Below are positions 1 through 7,456 of a stretch of DNA of 37,381 bases, piece by piece. This DNA is from CAZMHN01 sp964566145. Lineage in GTDB: Bacteria; Patescibacteriota; Patescibacteriia; Veblenbacterales; UBA10138. Positions within the stretch are counted from its first letter, which is position 1. The number at the start of each line of letters is the position of its first letter. Under the pieces are notes generated by a model, which was given only the letters and a program-made list of their open reading frames with translations, did no database searches and was not told the DNA's origin. The DNA lies in the NCBI GenBank assembly GCA_964566145.1, contig CAZMHN010000007.1:1-37381 (forward strand). The letters are read 5' to 3'. A program made the translations under genes and the position numbers.

Positions 1-735
1 GCCGCGTGGCTGTCGGAACGGAAGGATAGGGCGTTTGATTTCCGTTCCGGCCTGGTTCCGTATACCCTGGTCGTGGCCGTGGTCGCCGGACTGGTGTTTC
101 TTGAGCCGGATTTGGGCACAACCTCGGTCATTATCGTGAGTGCTTTCATCATGTACTTCGTGGCCGGGGCCAAGTTGCGCCATTTGGCCGGACTGACTGC
201 AGTGGGGTTCGGGCTGGTGTGGCTGGCGGTAAAACTAGCGCCGTACCGCCTCGATCGCCTGAAGGTTTTTTTGAATCCCGAATTGGACCCCCAGGGCATC
301 GGCTACCACCTGTCGCAGTCTTTGCTGGCAGTGGGCTCCGGCGGCTGGTTCGGCCTGGGCCTGGGCTACTCGCGGCAAAAGCACCTGTACCTGCCCGAAG
401 TCACCGGCGATTCCGTTTTTGCCATCATCGCCGAGGAGCTGGGATTCGTTTTTACCGTGTTGTTCCTGGTGCTCATCGCCGCGTTCCTGGTGCGGGGCTT
501 TCGCATCGTGCGCTACGCTTCGGATGATTTCGGGAAGTACCTGGGGGCCGGCATTATGGCCTGGCTGGCCTGGCAGACGTGCATCAACATAGCTTCCATG
601 CTCGCTATCGTCCCTTTGACCGGAGTGCCCCTGCCTTTCGTATCGTCCGGGGGCACGGCGCTCACCACGGCGCTCATGGCCGTGGGCATCTTGGTGAGCA
701 TCTCGCGTTCTGCTAAGCTCCCTAAACGCTTATGA
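1..735 (+). CDS. ftsW: FtsW/RodA-family peptidoglycan polymerase, 5' end missing
   Basis: Last 244 residues of a SEDS-family integral membrane glycosyltransferase, which polymerises lipid II into glycan strands at the division septum. The frame is open from base 1, so the GTG at 73 is internal and the true start lies upstream of the window. Visible: several hydrophobic helices, the family motif EPDLGTT (visible residues 35-41, holding the conserved catalytic Asp), and the C-terminal PLPFVSSGG signature. About 130-150 N-terminal residues are missing compared with typical FtsW. The stop overlaps the murG start (ATGA at 732-735), so the genes are translationally coupled. FtsW is preferred over RodA because of the murG-murC neighbours, but sequence alone does not fully separate them. 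Confidence 0.93.
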   Translation, partial: AAWLSERKDRAFDFRSGLVPYTLVVAVVAGLVFLEPDLGTTSVIIVSAFIMYFVAGAKLRHLAGLTAVGFGLVWLAVKLAPYRLDRLKVFLNPELDPQGIGYHLSQSLLAVGSGGWFGLGLGYSRQKHLYLPEVTGDSVFAIIAEELGFVFTVLFLVLIAAFLVRGFRIVRYASDDFGKYLGAGIMAWLAWQTCINIASMLAIVPLTGVPLPFVSSGGTALTTALMAVGILVSISRSAKLPKRL

Positions 736-1796
736 AGATATTGTGCGTCGGCGGAGGCACTTTAGGTTCGGTCACGCCGCTCTTAGCCCTGGTGGAAGAA
801 CTGCGCGCCCGGCATGCGGGCTGGCAGTTCGAGTGGTGGGGCACTTATGACGGACCGGAAGGGGAGCTGGTGCGGGCTTCCGGCGTGCCGTTCAGGAGCG
901 TGTCCGCCGGCAAGCTGAGGCGCTACGCCGACATGCGCATCGTAGCCGATACCGTGAAGGTCGCCGGCGGGTTGGCGCAGGCGCTCTGGAGATTCGGTCT
1001 GGGCCGCCGGCCGGATGTCGTACTGACCGCCGGATCGTACGTGGCCGTGCCGGTCGCTTACGCCGCGGCGGCGTACGGCGTGCCCGTGTTCATACACCAG
1101 CAGGACGTTCGCATTGGGCTCGCGAACAGGCTTATGGCGCCCGTAGCTAAGCAGGCCACGGTGACGTTCGAACGCTCGAAGGAGTATTTTCGCACCGCCG
1201 TGCTTACCGGCAATCCGGTGCGCCGGGCTTTCCTCAGTCCGCCGGATACAGCCCAGGCCAGGCTGGCATTCGGGCTCGACCCGGCCGCGCCTACCGTTAC
1301 CGTGATAGGCGGCGGTACCGGCGCCGCCGCCCTGAACGAGCTCGCTCGGCATCTGCCGGATCTGGTGCCTTCTGTGCAGGTATTGCACATCGCCGGCCGC
1401 GGCAAAACCGTGCCGCCGGCGGGCGGACGTTATCGCCAATTGGAGTTCACGACTGATTCCGTAGGCGCCCTCGCGGCGGCGGACGTGGTGGTGACGCGGG
1501 CCGGCATGGGCGTCTTGACCGAGCTGGCCGCCCTGAAAAAGCCATGCATCGTGGTGCCGATCAGGGAGTCTCACCAGGAGGAGAACGCTTCGGCGGTCCG
1601 GGAGGCGGATGCCGGCGTCGTACTGCCGGAAACCGGCTTGACCGCTTTGAAGCTGGCTGGTACCGTTAGCGAGCTCATGAACGACGCGACGCGTCGAATC
1701 GGTCTGGGGGAGCGCCTGGCGCGGCTGTTGCACACGGAGGCGGCGGCAGGCCGGATTGCCGGGCTCGTAGAGGAGGTTTTGGGAGCAACCAAGTAA
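732..1796 (+). CDS. murG: UDP-GlcNAc:undecaprenyl-PP-MurNAc-pentapeptide GlcNAc transferase
   Basis: MurG (354 aa, normal length) adds GlcNAc to lipid I to form lipid II on the inner face of the membrane. It is a GT-B fold enzyme: the N-terminal domain begins with the glycine-rich loop GGGTLGSVTP (residues 8-17), and the C-terminal domain has the second loop IGGGTGAAALNE (about 192-203) and the donor-site region TRAGMGVLTELAALKKP. In canonical MurG the first loop reads GGTGGHxxP; here the conserved His is Ser. The start overlaps the ftsW stop by 4 nt and murC follows after 4 nt, so this is one operon. A long antisense frame across the gene is a GC-bias shadow. Confidence 0.95.
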   Translation: MKILCVGGGTLGSVTPLLALVEELRARHAGWQFEWWGTYDGPEGELVRASGVPFRSVSAGKLRRYADMRIVADTVKVAGGLAQALWRFGLGRRPDVVLTAGSYVAVPVAYAAAAYGVPVFIHQQDVRIGLANRLMAPVAKQATVTFERSKEYFRTAVLTGNPVRRAFLSPPDTAQARLAFGLDPAAPTVTVIGGGTGAAALNELARHLPDLVPSVQVLHIAGRGKTVPPAGGRYRQLEFTTDSVGALAAADVVVTRAGMGVLTELAALKKPCIVVPIRESHQEENASAVREADAGVVLPETGLTALKLAGTVSELMNDATRRIGLGERLARLLHTEAAAGRIAGLVEEVLGATK

Positions 1797-1800
1797 GCTT

Positions 1801-3210
1801 ATGTCGAAATTGAGCGAAGCGCGCAACGTGTACTGCATCGGCATAAAAGGCGTGGGCATGACGGCCCTGGCCCAGCTTTTGTCTGCTCAAGGCAAGAACG
1901 TGTCGGGAAGCGATACGGCGGAGCGATTTTTTACCGACGACGTCCTGCGCCACGCCGGCATAAAATTTCACGAGGGATTTGAGTCCAGGCATCTGGAAGG
2001 CGGCGCCGATGTGGTGATCCGTTCCACTGCCTACGGTAACGAGCATCCGGAAGTGGCCGCCGCCCTGAAACGCGGCCTGCCGGTGCTAACGTACCCCGAG
2101 GCCCTGGGCGAGCTTACGGCCGAACGGAAGAGCGTTGCGGTGGCGGGCAGTCACGGCAAAACTACCATCACGGCCATGTTGGCTTACGTTCTGAAAGCGG
2201 CCAACCTGTCGCCATCGGCCATCGTCGGCTCGTCCGTGCCGCAGTTCGGCGGCAACGCATTGGTGGGCTCCGGGGATCTGTTCGTATTCGAGGCCGACGA
2301 GTACCAGAATAAGTTCCAGTACTACCGGCCGCAGGGAGTGGTGCTGACCAGCATAGAGTGGGACCATCCGGATTTTTTTCCGGACCCCTCCTCGTACGAG
2401 CAGGCGTTCGTGGAATTCCTGAAGCGGATTCCGGCGGACGGCTTCGCGGTGGCTTGCTACGATTCCGAAAGCGTGAAGCGCGCCGTGGCCGCGGCGGAAC
2501 TAAAGCCGGAACAGATTATTACCTATGGATTGACCCAGGGTCGCTGGCAAATGGTGCGCATGTGGCTGGACGAAGGCAGGTGGTATTTCGGCGTCAAGGA
2601 AGGCGATGAGTACAAGGGGGCCTTCTCCCTTAGGCTGGTGGGTTCGCACAACGTGGCCAACGCTTTGGCTGTCATTGCGTGTGCTACGCGCTTAGGTGCG
2701 GACATTGAGGTGGTGCGCAACGCCTTGGCTTCGTTTGAGGGCACGGCCCGGAGGTTCGAGTTCAAAGCCAGGCTCGTAAACGCCGTAACGGTGGTGGATG
2801 ATTACGGCCATCACCCCGGCGAGATAGCCGCCACCCTCAAGGCCGCGGCCGCGTTCTATCCGTACAAGCAGTTGCGAGTCGTGTTCCAGCCGCATACGTT
2901 TTCCCGCACCAAAGCTCTCTTGAAGGATTTTGGCGCGTGTTTTTCCGACGCCAGCGAGGTTATCATCGTGGAAACGTACGCCTCGGCCCGCGAGCAGGCC
3001 GGAGAGGTGGACGGAAAAAAGCTGGCCGAGGAAGTGGCTAAGCACCACAAGCACGTGACGTACCAGCCAACATTGGAAGCCGCGGCGCAGTACTTGGGCG
3101 ATACGGCGAACCGGAGCGACCTGGTGCTTACCATGGGCGCCGGCGACGTGTGGCGCGTGGGAGAGGAGCTCATCAAGCGCTTCGGCGTGATGAGCGGTCC
3201 GGAGTTCTAG
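1801..3210 (+). CDS. murC: UDP-N-acetylmuramate--L-alanine ligase
   Basis: MurC (469 aa) is the cytoplasmic ATP-dependent ligase that adds L-Ala to UDP-MurNAc, the first step of the stem peptide. Domains in order: N-terminal Rossmann-like UDP-binding domain with GIKGVGMTALAQLL (about 14-27); central ATP-binding domain with the P-loop GSHGKTT (116-122) and the DEYQNKF region; C-terminal ligase domain with the DDYGHHPGEI motif typical of MurC, and QPHTFSRTKALL. The HHP motif separates it from MurD, MurE and MurF. It is the last gene of the ftsW-murG-murC run; a terminator facing the other strand follows at once. Confidence 0.96.
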   Translation: MSKLSEARNVYCIGIKGVGMTALAQLLSAQGKNVSGSDTAERFFTDDVLRHAGIKFHEGFESRHLEGGADVVIRSTAYGNEHPEVAAALKRGLPVLTYPEALGELTAERKSVAVAGSHGKTTITAMLAYVLKAANLSPSAIVGSSVPQFGGNALVGSGDLFVFEADEYQNKFQYYRPQGVVLTSIEWDHPDFFPDPSSYEQAFVEFLKRIPADGFAVACYDSESVKRAVAAAELKPEQIITYGLTQGRWQMVRMWLDEGRWYFGVKEGDEYKGAFSLRLVGSHNVANALAVIACATRLGADIEVVRNALASFEGTARRFEFKARLVNAVTVVDDYGHHPGEIAATLKAAAAFYPYKQLRVVFQPHTFSRTKALLKDFGACFSDASEVIIVETYASAREQAGEVDGKKLAEEVAKHHKHVTYQPTLEAAAQYLGDTANRSDLVLTMGAGDVWRVGEELIKRFGVMSGPEF

Positions 3211-3212
3211 CG

Positions 3213-3259
3213 TAAAAAAAGAAACCGGTCACATACGTCGTTGACGTACATGACCGGTT
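3213..3259 (-). terminator. Rho-independent terminator of the lipoprotein gene
   Basis: Long inverted repeat: AACCGGTCA (3223-3231) pairs with TGACCGGTT (3251-3259), and TACGTC (3234-3239) pairs inside it with GACGTA (3243-3248), with a GTT loop. On the minus strand it is followed by a run of seven U (the A run at 3214-3220). It sits between convergent murC and the lipoprotein gene. It has no U run on the plus side, so its polarity is toward the minus gene. Confidence 0.85.
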
Positions 3260-3281
3260 GAAGGGGACCGGAGGATTATTC

Positions 3282-3806
3282 CTATCGGCGCTTCTTGGTG
3301 TGAGGATTTTCGGAGGGAGTTGGACGAGCGATGTTGTACCGCTCGAAAACGAGTGAGTTGTTTCTTGCAGACGTGAGTTTGATCTCACCGTTCTGGTTTT
3401 CCGATCTCGGGTAAACCATGACTCGTGTTGCGTCGGGCAGCGAGCCGATTGCGTACACGTTGGCGTATATGGCGATTTCGCTGTACCCGCCGCCGGTATT
3501 CGCCCGGCCGCGGACATCCTGGGCTGAGTTCTGCCACAGGCCGTAGCCGATCTGGAACGAGTACTTCTCGCCCCAGTTGAGCGGTTCGTCGTCGCCGATG
3601 GCGACGCCGACGTTCACGTCGTTGATATACACGGCTTCGAGCGTCAACTGCGGGTCCGTCTTATTGACGACATCGCAGTAGATCTTGGTGCCGGGCGCGC
3701 TGCGCGGAACGATTTCCTCCTTCTGGAACCAGGCCGGCATTGTGGATGCACAGCCCATGAGCGCCACCGAAGCGACAATGAGCGTAATAACGAGTAATGA
3801 TTTCAT
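3282..3806 (-). CDS. Putative lipoprotein
   Basis: 174-residue protein with a lipoprotein signal peptide: a short basic start (MKS), a hydrophobic stretch and the lipobox LMGC, so Cys19 would be lipidated and the mature protein anchored to the outer face of the membrane. The mature part has no domain I recognise. It is rich in Asn, Tyr and Ser, looks beta-rich, and ends in a basic tail (HTKKRR). A good Shine-Dalgarno (GGGGAGG on the minus strand) lies 5 nt before the ATG, supporting the start. It is a single-gene unit with its own terminator. Function unknown. Confidence 0.82.
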   Translation of the reverse strand: MKSLLVITLIVASVALMGCASTMPAWFQKEEIVPRSAPGTKIYCDVVNKTDPQLTLEAVYINDVNVGVAIGDDEPLNWGEKYSFQIGYGLWQNSAQDVRGRANTGGGYSEIAIYANVYAIGSLPDATRVMVYPRSENQNGEIKLTSARNNSLVFERYNIARPTPSENPHTKKRR

Positions 3807-3886
3807 GGCAACCTCCCCATGTGAAGTTTGACGTTGTTTGTTTTTTACTTCCCTAAGAGCATGAGTGCCTCACGCGCTTGGGGAAG

Positions 3887-3952
3887 GGCCGTATCTCGTT
3901 GGATACGGCCTGGGCTATGTAGGCAGTCAGCGGTGCCCATGTCGCTGACTGC
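3887..3952. repeat. Two adjacent perfect hairpins
   Basis: First hairpin: GGCCGTATC (3887-3895) with GATACGGCC (3902-3910), 9 bp, 6-nt loop. Second: GCAGTCAGCG (3923-3932) with CGCTGACTGC (3943-3952), 10 bp, 10-nt loop. They fill the gap between the stop of the small membrane protein gene and the start of the lipoprotein gene, both on the minus strand. Neither has a U run, so they are not classic terminators. They could be RNA-stability or processing elements or protein-binding palindromes. Confidence 0.7.
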
Positions 3953-4003
3953 AAGTTTATCGGGGCATGGTTTGGGCGATGTCCTTCGTTGTGGTTGGAT
4001 CGA

Positions 4004-4312
4004 TCAGTACGCGAGGGACCGGAAGACGTTTTCCAGCACCCTGGGCGTAAGAACGTAGGTGGTCATGAAGATGACCGCGACGATCAGAAGTGCTATGCCT
4101 GTTGGACGGATCCTGCCCTGCCGCTTCCACCTGATAATCCAGAATGTCGACCACCCATACATCATGGCGTATGAAGTTACGACCAAGAAAGAGTGGTCGT
4201 TGATTGTCGGCGGAAGAGGCCAAATGACATTAGTCACAAGTTCGAGAACGAATAGTGCGGTGAGCACGATGAGGAACAGGAATAGCGCCTGTCGACAGTT
4301 GAAGGAGACCAT
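4004..4312 (-). CDS. Small three-helix membrane protein of unknown function
   Basis: 102-residue protein with three hydrophobic helices: about residues 8-31, 41-60 and 71-88. Basic residues between helices 2 and 3 (RWKRQGRIR) suggest a cytoplasmic loop. The frame is open upstream to 4621, but I choose the ATG at 4312: a GAGG Shine-Dalgarno precedes it by 6 nt, and the upstream frame is low-complexity, non-membrane sequence lying over the inverted-repeat RNA region. No family recognised. It lies just downstream, on the same strand, of the putative structured RNA and promoter at 4320-4853, so it is probably expressed from that transcript. Confidence 0.65.
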   Translation of the reverse strand: MVSFNCRQALFLFLIVLTALFVLELVTNVIWPLPPTINDHSFLVVTSYAMMYGWSTFWIIRWKRQGRIRPTGIALLIVAVIFMTTYVLTPRVLENVFRSLAY

Positions 4313-4319
4313 GATATGC

Positions 4320-4818
4320 CTCGTAATGTTTTTATTCGTTATTTGTTCGCAGCGATCTGGCGAGAACGTGATACGCCTTGTGCCCGAAGGCGGCGTATCG
4401 ACGGATCGCGCACAGCCAGTTGTCAGTTCATGACCGACTGCTGGCTGCTGCAAGCCGCCTGTTCTCCCTCCAGGTCGCTGCGAACAAATGTTTTTCAAAG
4501 ATCTTTCCTTATCTGAACCTGCGTGACTTGCACTCAGGCTCGGATAATGGGGCAACGCTGAATTGTTGCCCTCTGTGGCAGTGTGGTGAGGAAGTAGGGA
4601 CCCACCGTCCGGTACCTCCACATACCACCGCGAATCTGTTAGCTAAAAAGGTGCTTGCCTTGATACCAGGTGCTGCATCCGTCACAACCGATTACTGCGT
4701 TGCTGTTATCGTGGGAATTGCATCAATACACCTGGTGACCAAGGTAAACACCCTTGTTCAATCCATTAGGCTTGGCTCGCGCACCACGAGTTAGCTACTG
4801 TTTTTCATTATCAAAGAA
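4320..4818 (-). ncRNA. Putative large structured RNA or long leader, class not recognised
   Basis: About 500 nt with no convincing gene, preceded by a strong minus-strand promoter and full of nested inverted repeats. (1) 4341-4367 with 4461-4489, near-perfect, closing a domain that holds two hairpins: 4370-4377/4392-4399 and 4413-4419/4441-4447. (2) 4550-4556/4565-4571, 7 bp, 8-nt loop. (3) 4658-4662/4740-4744 stacked with 4666-4672/4729-4735 across a small internal loop. (4) 4640-4646/4791-4797, enclosing item 3. I looked for the signatures of RNase P RNA, tmRNA, 6S RNA, SRP RNA, T-box leaders and group I/II introns and found none. It may be a free ncRNA or the leader of the membrane protein gene at 4004-4312. 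Ends are approximate. Confidence 0.5.
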
Positions 4819-4824
4819 CAGGCA

Positions 4825-4853
4825 AATATAGCGCAGTTTGTGGTTTTTGTCAA
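4825..4853 (-). promoter_or_regulatory. Sigma-70-type promoter driving the minus-strand RNA region
   Basis: Read on the minus strand: -35 TTGACA (4848-4853), exactly 17 nt spacer, -10 TATATT (4825-4830). The predicted start near 4818 feeds directly into the structured region and then the small membrane protein gene. It is one of the two best promoters in the window. Confidence 0.8.
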
Positions 4854-4858
4854 GGGGT

Positions 4859-4901
4859 GTGGAACAGTCCTTGGCTAAGCTAAGCAAAAATACCGTTCCA
4901 C
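4859..4901. other. Inverted repeat upstream of murB
   Basis: GTGGAAC (4859-4865) pairs perfectly with GTTCCAC (4895-4901). It encloses a tandem GCTAA-type repeat. It lies between the minus-strand promoter at 4825-4853 and murB. It could be an operator or part of a murB leader; no plus-strand promoter of good quality is visible for murB. Confidence 0.4.
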
Positions 4902-4972
4902 GGGAGCAAAAAGGGTTGCCTGGAAAGCATGCAATGGGCTAGTCTTAGGTCTGCTTGTATAGACAGAAAGCC

Positions 4973-5944
4973 ATGCCGACAACCGTTAAGGAGTTACGCC
5001 ACAATATTTCACCGGAGGTAAAATTCCGCGAACCGACAGCGCCTTTCACGAATTTCAAGATAGGCGGACCGGCGCGTTTTTTCTTTGAGGCTAAAACCAC
5101 GCAAGAGGTGATTCGTGCCGTGCAGGTGGCGCACGAGCTCCATGTGTCTTTGCTGGTGCTGGGCGGCGGATCCAACGTTCTGGTTTCGGATAAGGGGTGG
5201 CCGGGATTGATGGTGGTGGTGCGGTCCAGCCAGCTCAATATCGAAGGTACGCGCGTTACCGCCGAGGCCGGGGTCAGGCTGGCCTACATGGTTCAGCAGA
5301 GCGTGGCCGCCGGACTCACGGGACTGGAACCTTTGGTGGCAGTGCCAGGCACCGTGGGCGGGGCGGTGGTGGGGAATGCTGGCGTGCCTCAAACAGAGCG
5401 AGGTTGCATTGGTGATTGGGTGAAAGAGGTGAGCGTGCTGAGAGGTGATTCCATACTGGCAGTGCCCAGAAGCGAGTGCGGCTTTGGTTACCGTGAATCC
5501 GCGTTCAAACAGAACGGAGACGTCGTGCTGAGCGCGGTGTTGGAACTTGAGCGGGGAGAAGCGGGGAAAAGTCAGGAGCTCATCAGGAAATTCATAGACG
5601 CGCGCAAAAGCCAGCCCTACGACCAGCCGTCTTCAGGGTGCGTGTTCAAGAACGCGCCCGTCACTAACCCGGATGAGTTGCGCGATAAGTTCAAAGGTGA
5701 GGAAAAATTAGAAGGGTTCATAGCCAAAGGGCAGCTGCCGGCCAGCTGGCTCATAGACCGCGCCGGCCTCAAAGGCAAGACCATGGGCAAGATACAGGTT
5801 TCGGAGCGGCATGCGAACTATATGGTGAACCTGGGCGGCGGCACGGCCGAACAGGTGGTACAGCTGGTTTCATTCGTCAAACAGCAGGTGCGGGACAAGT
5901 ACGGCATTCAGTTGCAGGAAGAGGTGCGGTACGTAGGGTTTTAA
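4973..5944 (+). CDS. murB: UDP-N-acetylenolpyruvoylglucosamine reductase
   Basis: MurB (323 aa) is the FAD flavoenzyme that reduces UDP-GlcNAc-enolpyruvate to UDP-MurNAc with NADPH. Visible: FAD-binding PCMH-type domain with TNFKIGGPA and LGGGSNVLVSD, then the YRESAFK-type segment, SSGCVFKNA, and the MurB C-terminal domain with PASWLIDRAGLKGK and SERHANYMVN. The frame is open to a TTG at 4955, but the ATG at 4973 matches the family start better. It is separated from the ftsW-murG-murC run by about 1.7 kb of minus-strand material. The Shine-Dalgarno is weak. It ends in the bidirectional terminator shared with prs. Confidence 0.95.
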   Translation: MPTTVKELRHNISPEVKFREPTAPFTNFKIGGPARFFFEAKTTQEVIRAVQVAHELHVSLLVLGGGSNVLVSDKGWPGLMVVVRSSQLNIEGTRVTAEAGVRLAYMVQQSVAAGLTGLEPLVAVPGTVGGAVVGNAGVPQTERGCIGDWVKEVSVLRGDSILAVPRSECGFGYRESAFKQNGDVVLSAVLELERGEAGKSQELIRKFIDARKSQPYDQPSSGCVFKNAPVTNPDELRDKFKGEEKLEGFIAKGQLPASWLIDRAGLKGKTMGKIQVSERHANYMVNLGGGTAEQVVQLVSFVKQQVRDKYGIQLQEEVRYVGF

Positions 5945-5977
5945 AAAACACCCGAGTGGTTGGCCCGGGTGTTTTGC
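5943..5977. terminator. Bidirectional terminator between murB and prs
   Basis: AAAACACCCG (5945-5954) pairs with CGGGTGTTTT (5966-5975). The stem ends in A residues on one side and T residues on the other, so it gives a U run in both directions. It sits exactly between convergent murB (+) and prs (-). Confidence 0.88.
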
Positions 5978-5999
5978 TGTTGCGTTAGATTTCAGCCCG

Positions 6000-6947
6000 C
6001 TACGATTTGTTGTCGACCTCTTCAAATAGTGAAGAAACCGACTTGTCGCGGGCCGCTCTGTCTACGGCTTCGGCGAGCAATTTGGATACACTCACTACCT
6101 CCAGCTTACTGCATAGGCCGTCCTGAATTGGTATTGTATCGGTCACGGTCACCATCTTTATGGGTGACTTTTCTATGAGTTCGTAAGCCTTTCCCGAGAG
6201 TACTGGGTGTACAGCTGTCGCGAAGATATCGAGCGCTCCCTTTTCCTTCAGGGCAACCGCCCCATTTACTAGGGTGCCGGCCGTGTCTATCAAATCGTCA
6301 ACCATGAGGATGTTTTTGCCGTCCACATCGCCGATGATATTGACAACCTCGGATTCATTTTGTCGTGGTCGCCGTTTATCCACTACAACTAGCTCCGCCC
6401 CGAGCTTTTTGGACCAAGCGCGCGCCATTTTGATACCACCGAGATCGCAAGCTACGACCGCTAGGTTTCTGATGTCTTTTTTCAGCAAGTGCGGGCGCAG
6501 AGCGTACGAACCGTAAAGATGGTCCACTGGAATATCGAAGAATCCTTGAATCGCCGGCGAGTGCAGGTCAATGGTAATTACCCTGTCTGCTCCAGCCTCG
6601 GTAAGGAGGTTGGCTACAAGTTTGGCGGTAATGGAAACGCGCGGCTGATCTTTGCGTTCCTGCCTGGCATAGCCGAAGTATGGTATGACAGCAATCACCT
6701 TACGGGCTGATGCTCGCTTGGCCGCATCGATCATGATAAGTAGCTCCATGAAATTTTCGGCCGGCGGCGGGGTCGTCTGCAAAATCGCGACATTTTTGCC
6801 ACGAATGTTGTCAACGAAGTGCACCCAGATTTCACCGTCACTATGGTTTTTGCACTCAACGTTGCCGAGCGGCATCTCCAGATATTTCGCCATAGCCTCG
6901 GCTAAGGCCACATTTGAGCGGCCCGCAAAAATAATGAGGTCGTTCAT
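6000..6947 (-). CDS. prs: Ribose-phosphate pyrophosphokinase (PRPP synthetase)
   Basis: Prs (315 aa, full length) transfers pyrophosphate from ATP to ribose-5-phosphate to make PRPP for purine, pyrimidine, NAD, His and Trp synthesis. Visible: N-terminal FAGRSNVALAEAMA (canonical F-G-N start region), the flexible-loop region YARQERKDQPR, DLHSPAIQGFFDIPVDHL (metal/ATP site), and the PRPP-binding loop ILMVDDLIDTAGT. An AGGGA Shine-Dalgarno lies just upstream of the ATG. It is monocistronic, with a promoter at 7007-7035 and the shared terminator downstream. Here PRPP supply sits in the same window as the AMP phosphorylase route. Confidence 0.97.
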   Translation of the reverse strand: MNDLIIFAGRSNVALAEAMAKYLEMPLGNVECKNHSDGEIWVHFVDNIRGKNVAILQTTPPPAENFMELLIMIDAAKRASARKVIAVIPYFGYARQERKDQPRVSITAKLVANLLTEAGADRVITIDLHSPAIQGFFDIPVDHLYGSYALRPHLLKKDIRNLAVVACDLGGIKMARAWSKKLGAELVVVDKRRPRQNESEVVNIIGDVDGKNILMVDDLIDTAGTLVNGAVALKEKGALDIFATAVHPVLSGKAYELIEKSPIKMVTVTDTIPIQDGLCSKLEVVSVSKLLAEAVDRAARDKSVSSLFEEVDNKS

Positions 6948-7006
6948 CGTCTTTCCCTTTTATGTTAAGGAATATTGTTTATATTCGGTTTCAAGTTTGG
7001 TTGTTT

Positions 7007-7035
7007 ACCTTATGCCCAATGGTATAGGCCGTCAA
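7007..7035 (-). promoter_or_regulatory. Promoter of prs
   Basis: Minus-strand -35 TTGACG (7030-7035), 17-nt spacer, -10 TAAGGT (7007-7012). Predicted start near 7000, giving a leader of about 50 nt. The -35 box is only 6 bp from the -35 box of the divergent hpf promoter. Confidence 0.65.
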
Positions 7036-7041
7036 GTGGTC

Positions 7042-7069
7042 TTGCGTCGTGCCGCGAGTACCGTACAAT
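7042..7069 (+). promoter_or_regulatory. Promoter of hpf, giving a near-leaderless mRNA
   Basis: -35 TTGCGT (7042-7047), 16-nt spacer, -10 TACAAT (7064-7069). The hpf ATG is at 7078, so the expected transcription start (about 7076) leaves almost no 5' leader. No Shine-Dalgarno is present. Confidence 0.6.
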
Positions 7070-7077
7070 GGAACGGT

Positions 7078-7452
7078 ATGGACATAATCGTAAGCGCCAA
7101 GAACTTCGAGCTCACCCCGTCCCTTACGGCCTATGCCGAAGAAAAGGTGGGCAAGTTACAGCACTTCTGGGGCGAGATAATCCGGGCCCGGGTGGAACTT
7201 ACCGTGGAAGAGAGCCTGAAGACCGGGGCCAGGCACGTAGCCACGGTTACTTTGGAAGTACCCGGACCGGACATACGCGCCAGCGAGGAAGCGGGCGAGA
7301 TGCACGCCGCCATAGACGAAGTCGTGCCGGTCATGGAGCGCCTGATACAAAAAGCCAAAGGCAAGTCCGGCCGGGGCGACGTACGCTTGCTTCGCCGCAC
7401 CAAGCGGAGGCTGACGGACTGGTACGACCGGTTCCGCGGCGGTACCCACTAA
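7078..7452 (+). CDS. hpf: Ribosome hibernation promoting factor, short form
   Basis: 124-residue HPF/RaiA (sigma-54 modulation) family protein that binds the 30S decoding centre of idle ribosomes. The fold is recognisable from MDIIVSAKNFELTPSLTAY at the start, then ARVELTVEES and the helix DIRASEEAGEMHAAIDEVV. The family's basic tail follows, ending LLRRTKRRLTDWYDRFRGG. It lacks the C-terminal dimerisation domain of long HPF, so it is the short type. The open frame extends upstream over the prs promoter, but the ATG at 7078 is the family start and sits just behind the -10 box. The arginine-decarboxylase-like gene follows after 4 nt. Confidence 0.88.
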   Translation: MDIIVSAKNFELTPSLTAYAEEKVGKLQHFWGEIIRARVELTVEESLKTGARHVATVTLEVPGPDIRASEEAGEMHAAIDEVVPVMERLIQKAKGKSGRGDVRLLRRTKRRLTDWYDRFRGGTH

Positions 7453-7456
7453 ATAG

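Noticed and set aside
783..1859. Long antisense open frame (358 aa) over murG
   Set aside because: Its protein is low-complexity, rich in Arg, His and Gly, with no domain; it is the GC-bias mirror of a clear murG.
4313..4621. N-terminal extension of the small membrane protein up to 4621
   Set aside because: The extension overlies inverted repeats and has no hydrophobic or domain character; a good Shine-Dalgarno supports the ATG at 4312.
4320..4818. RNase P RNA, tmRNA, 6S RNA, SRP RNA or T-box leader as the identity of the structured region
   Set aside because: None of the conserved sequence blocks (for example GAGGAAAGTCC, a 3' CCA tRNA-like end, GGAAGGAAGCAG, GGTGGNACCGCG) is present on either strand in the right place.
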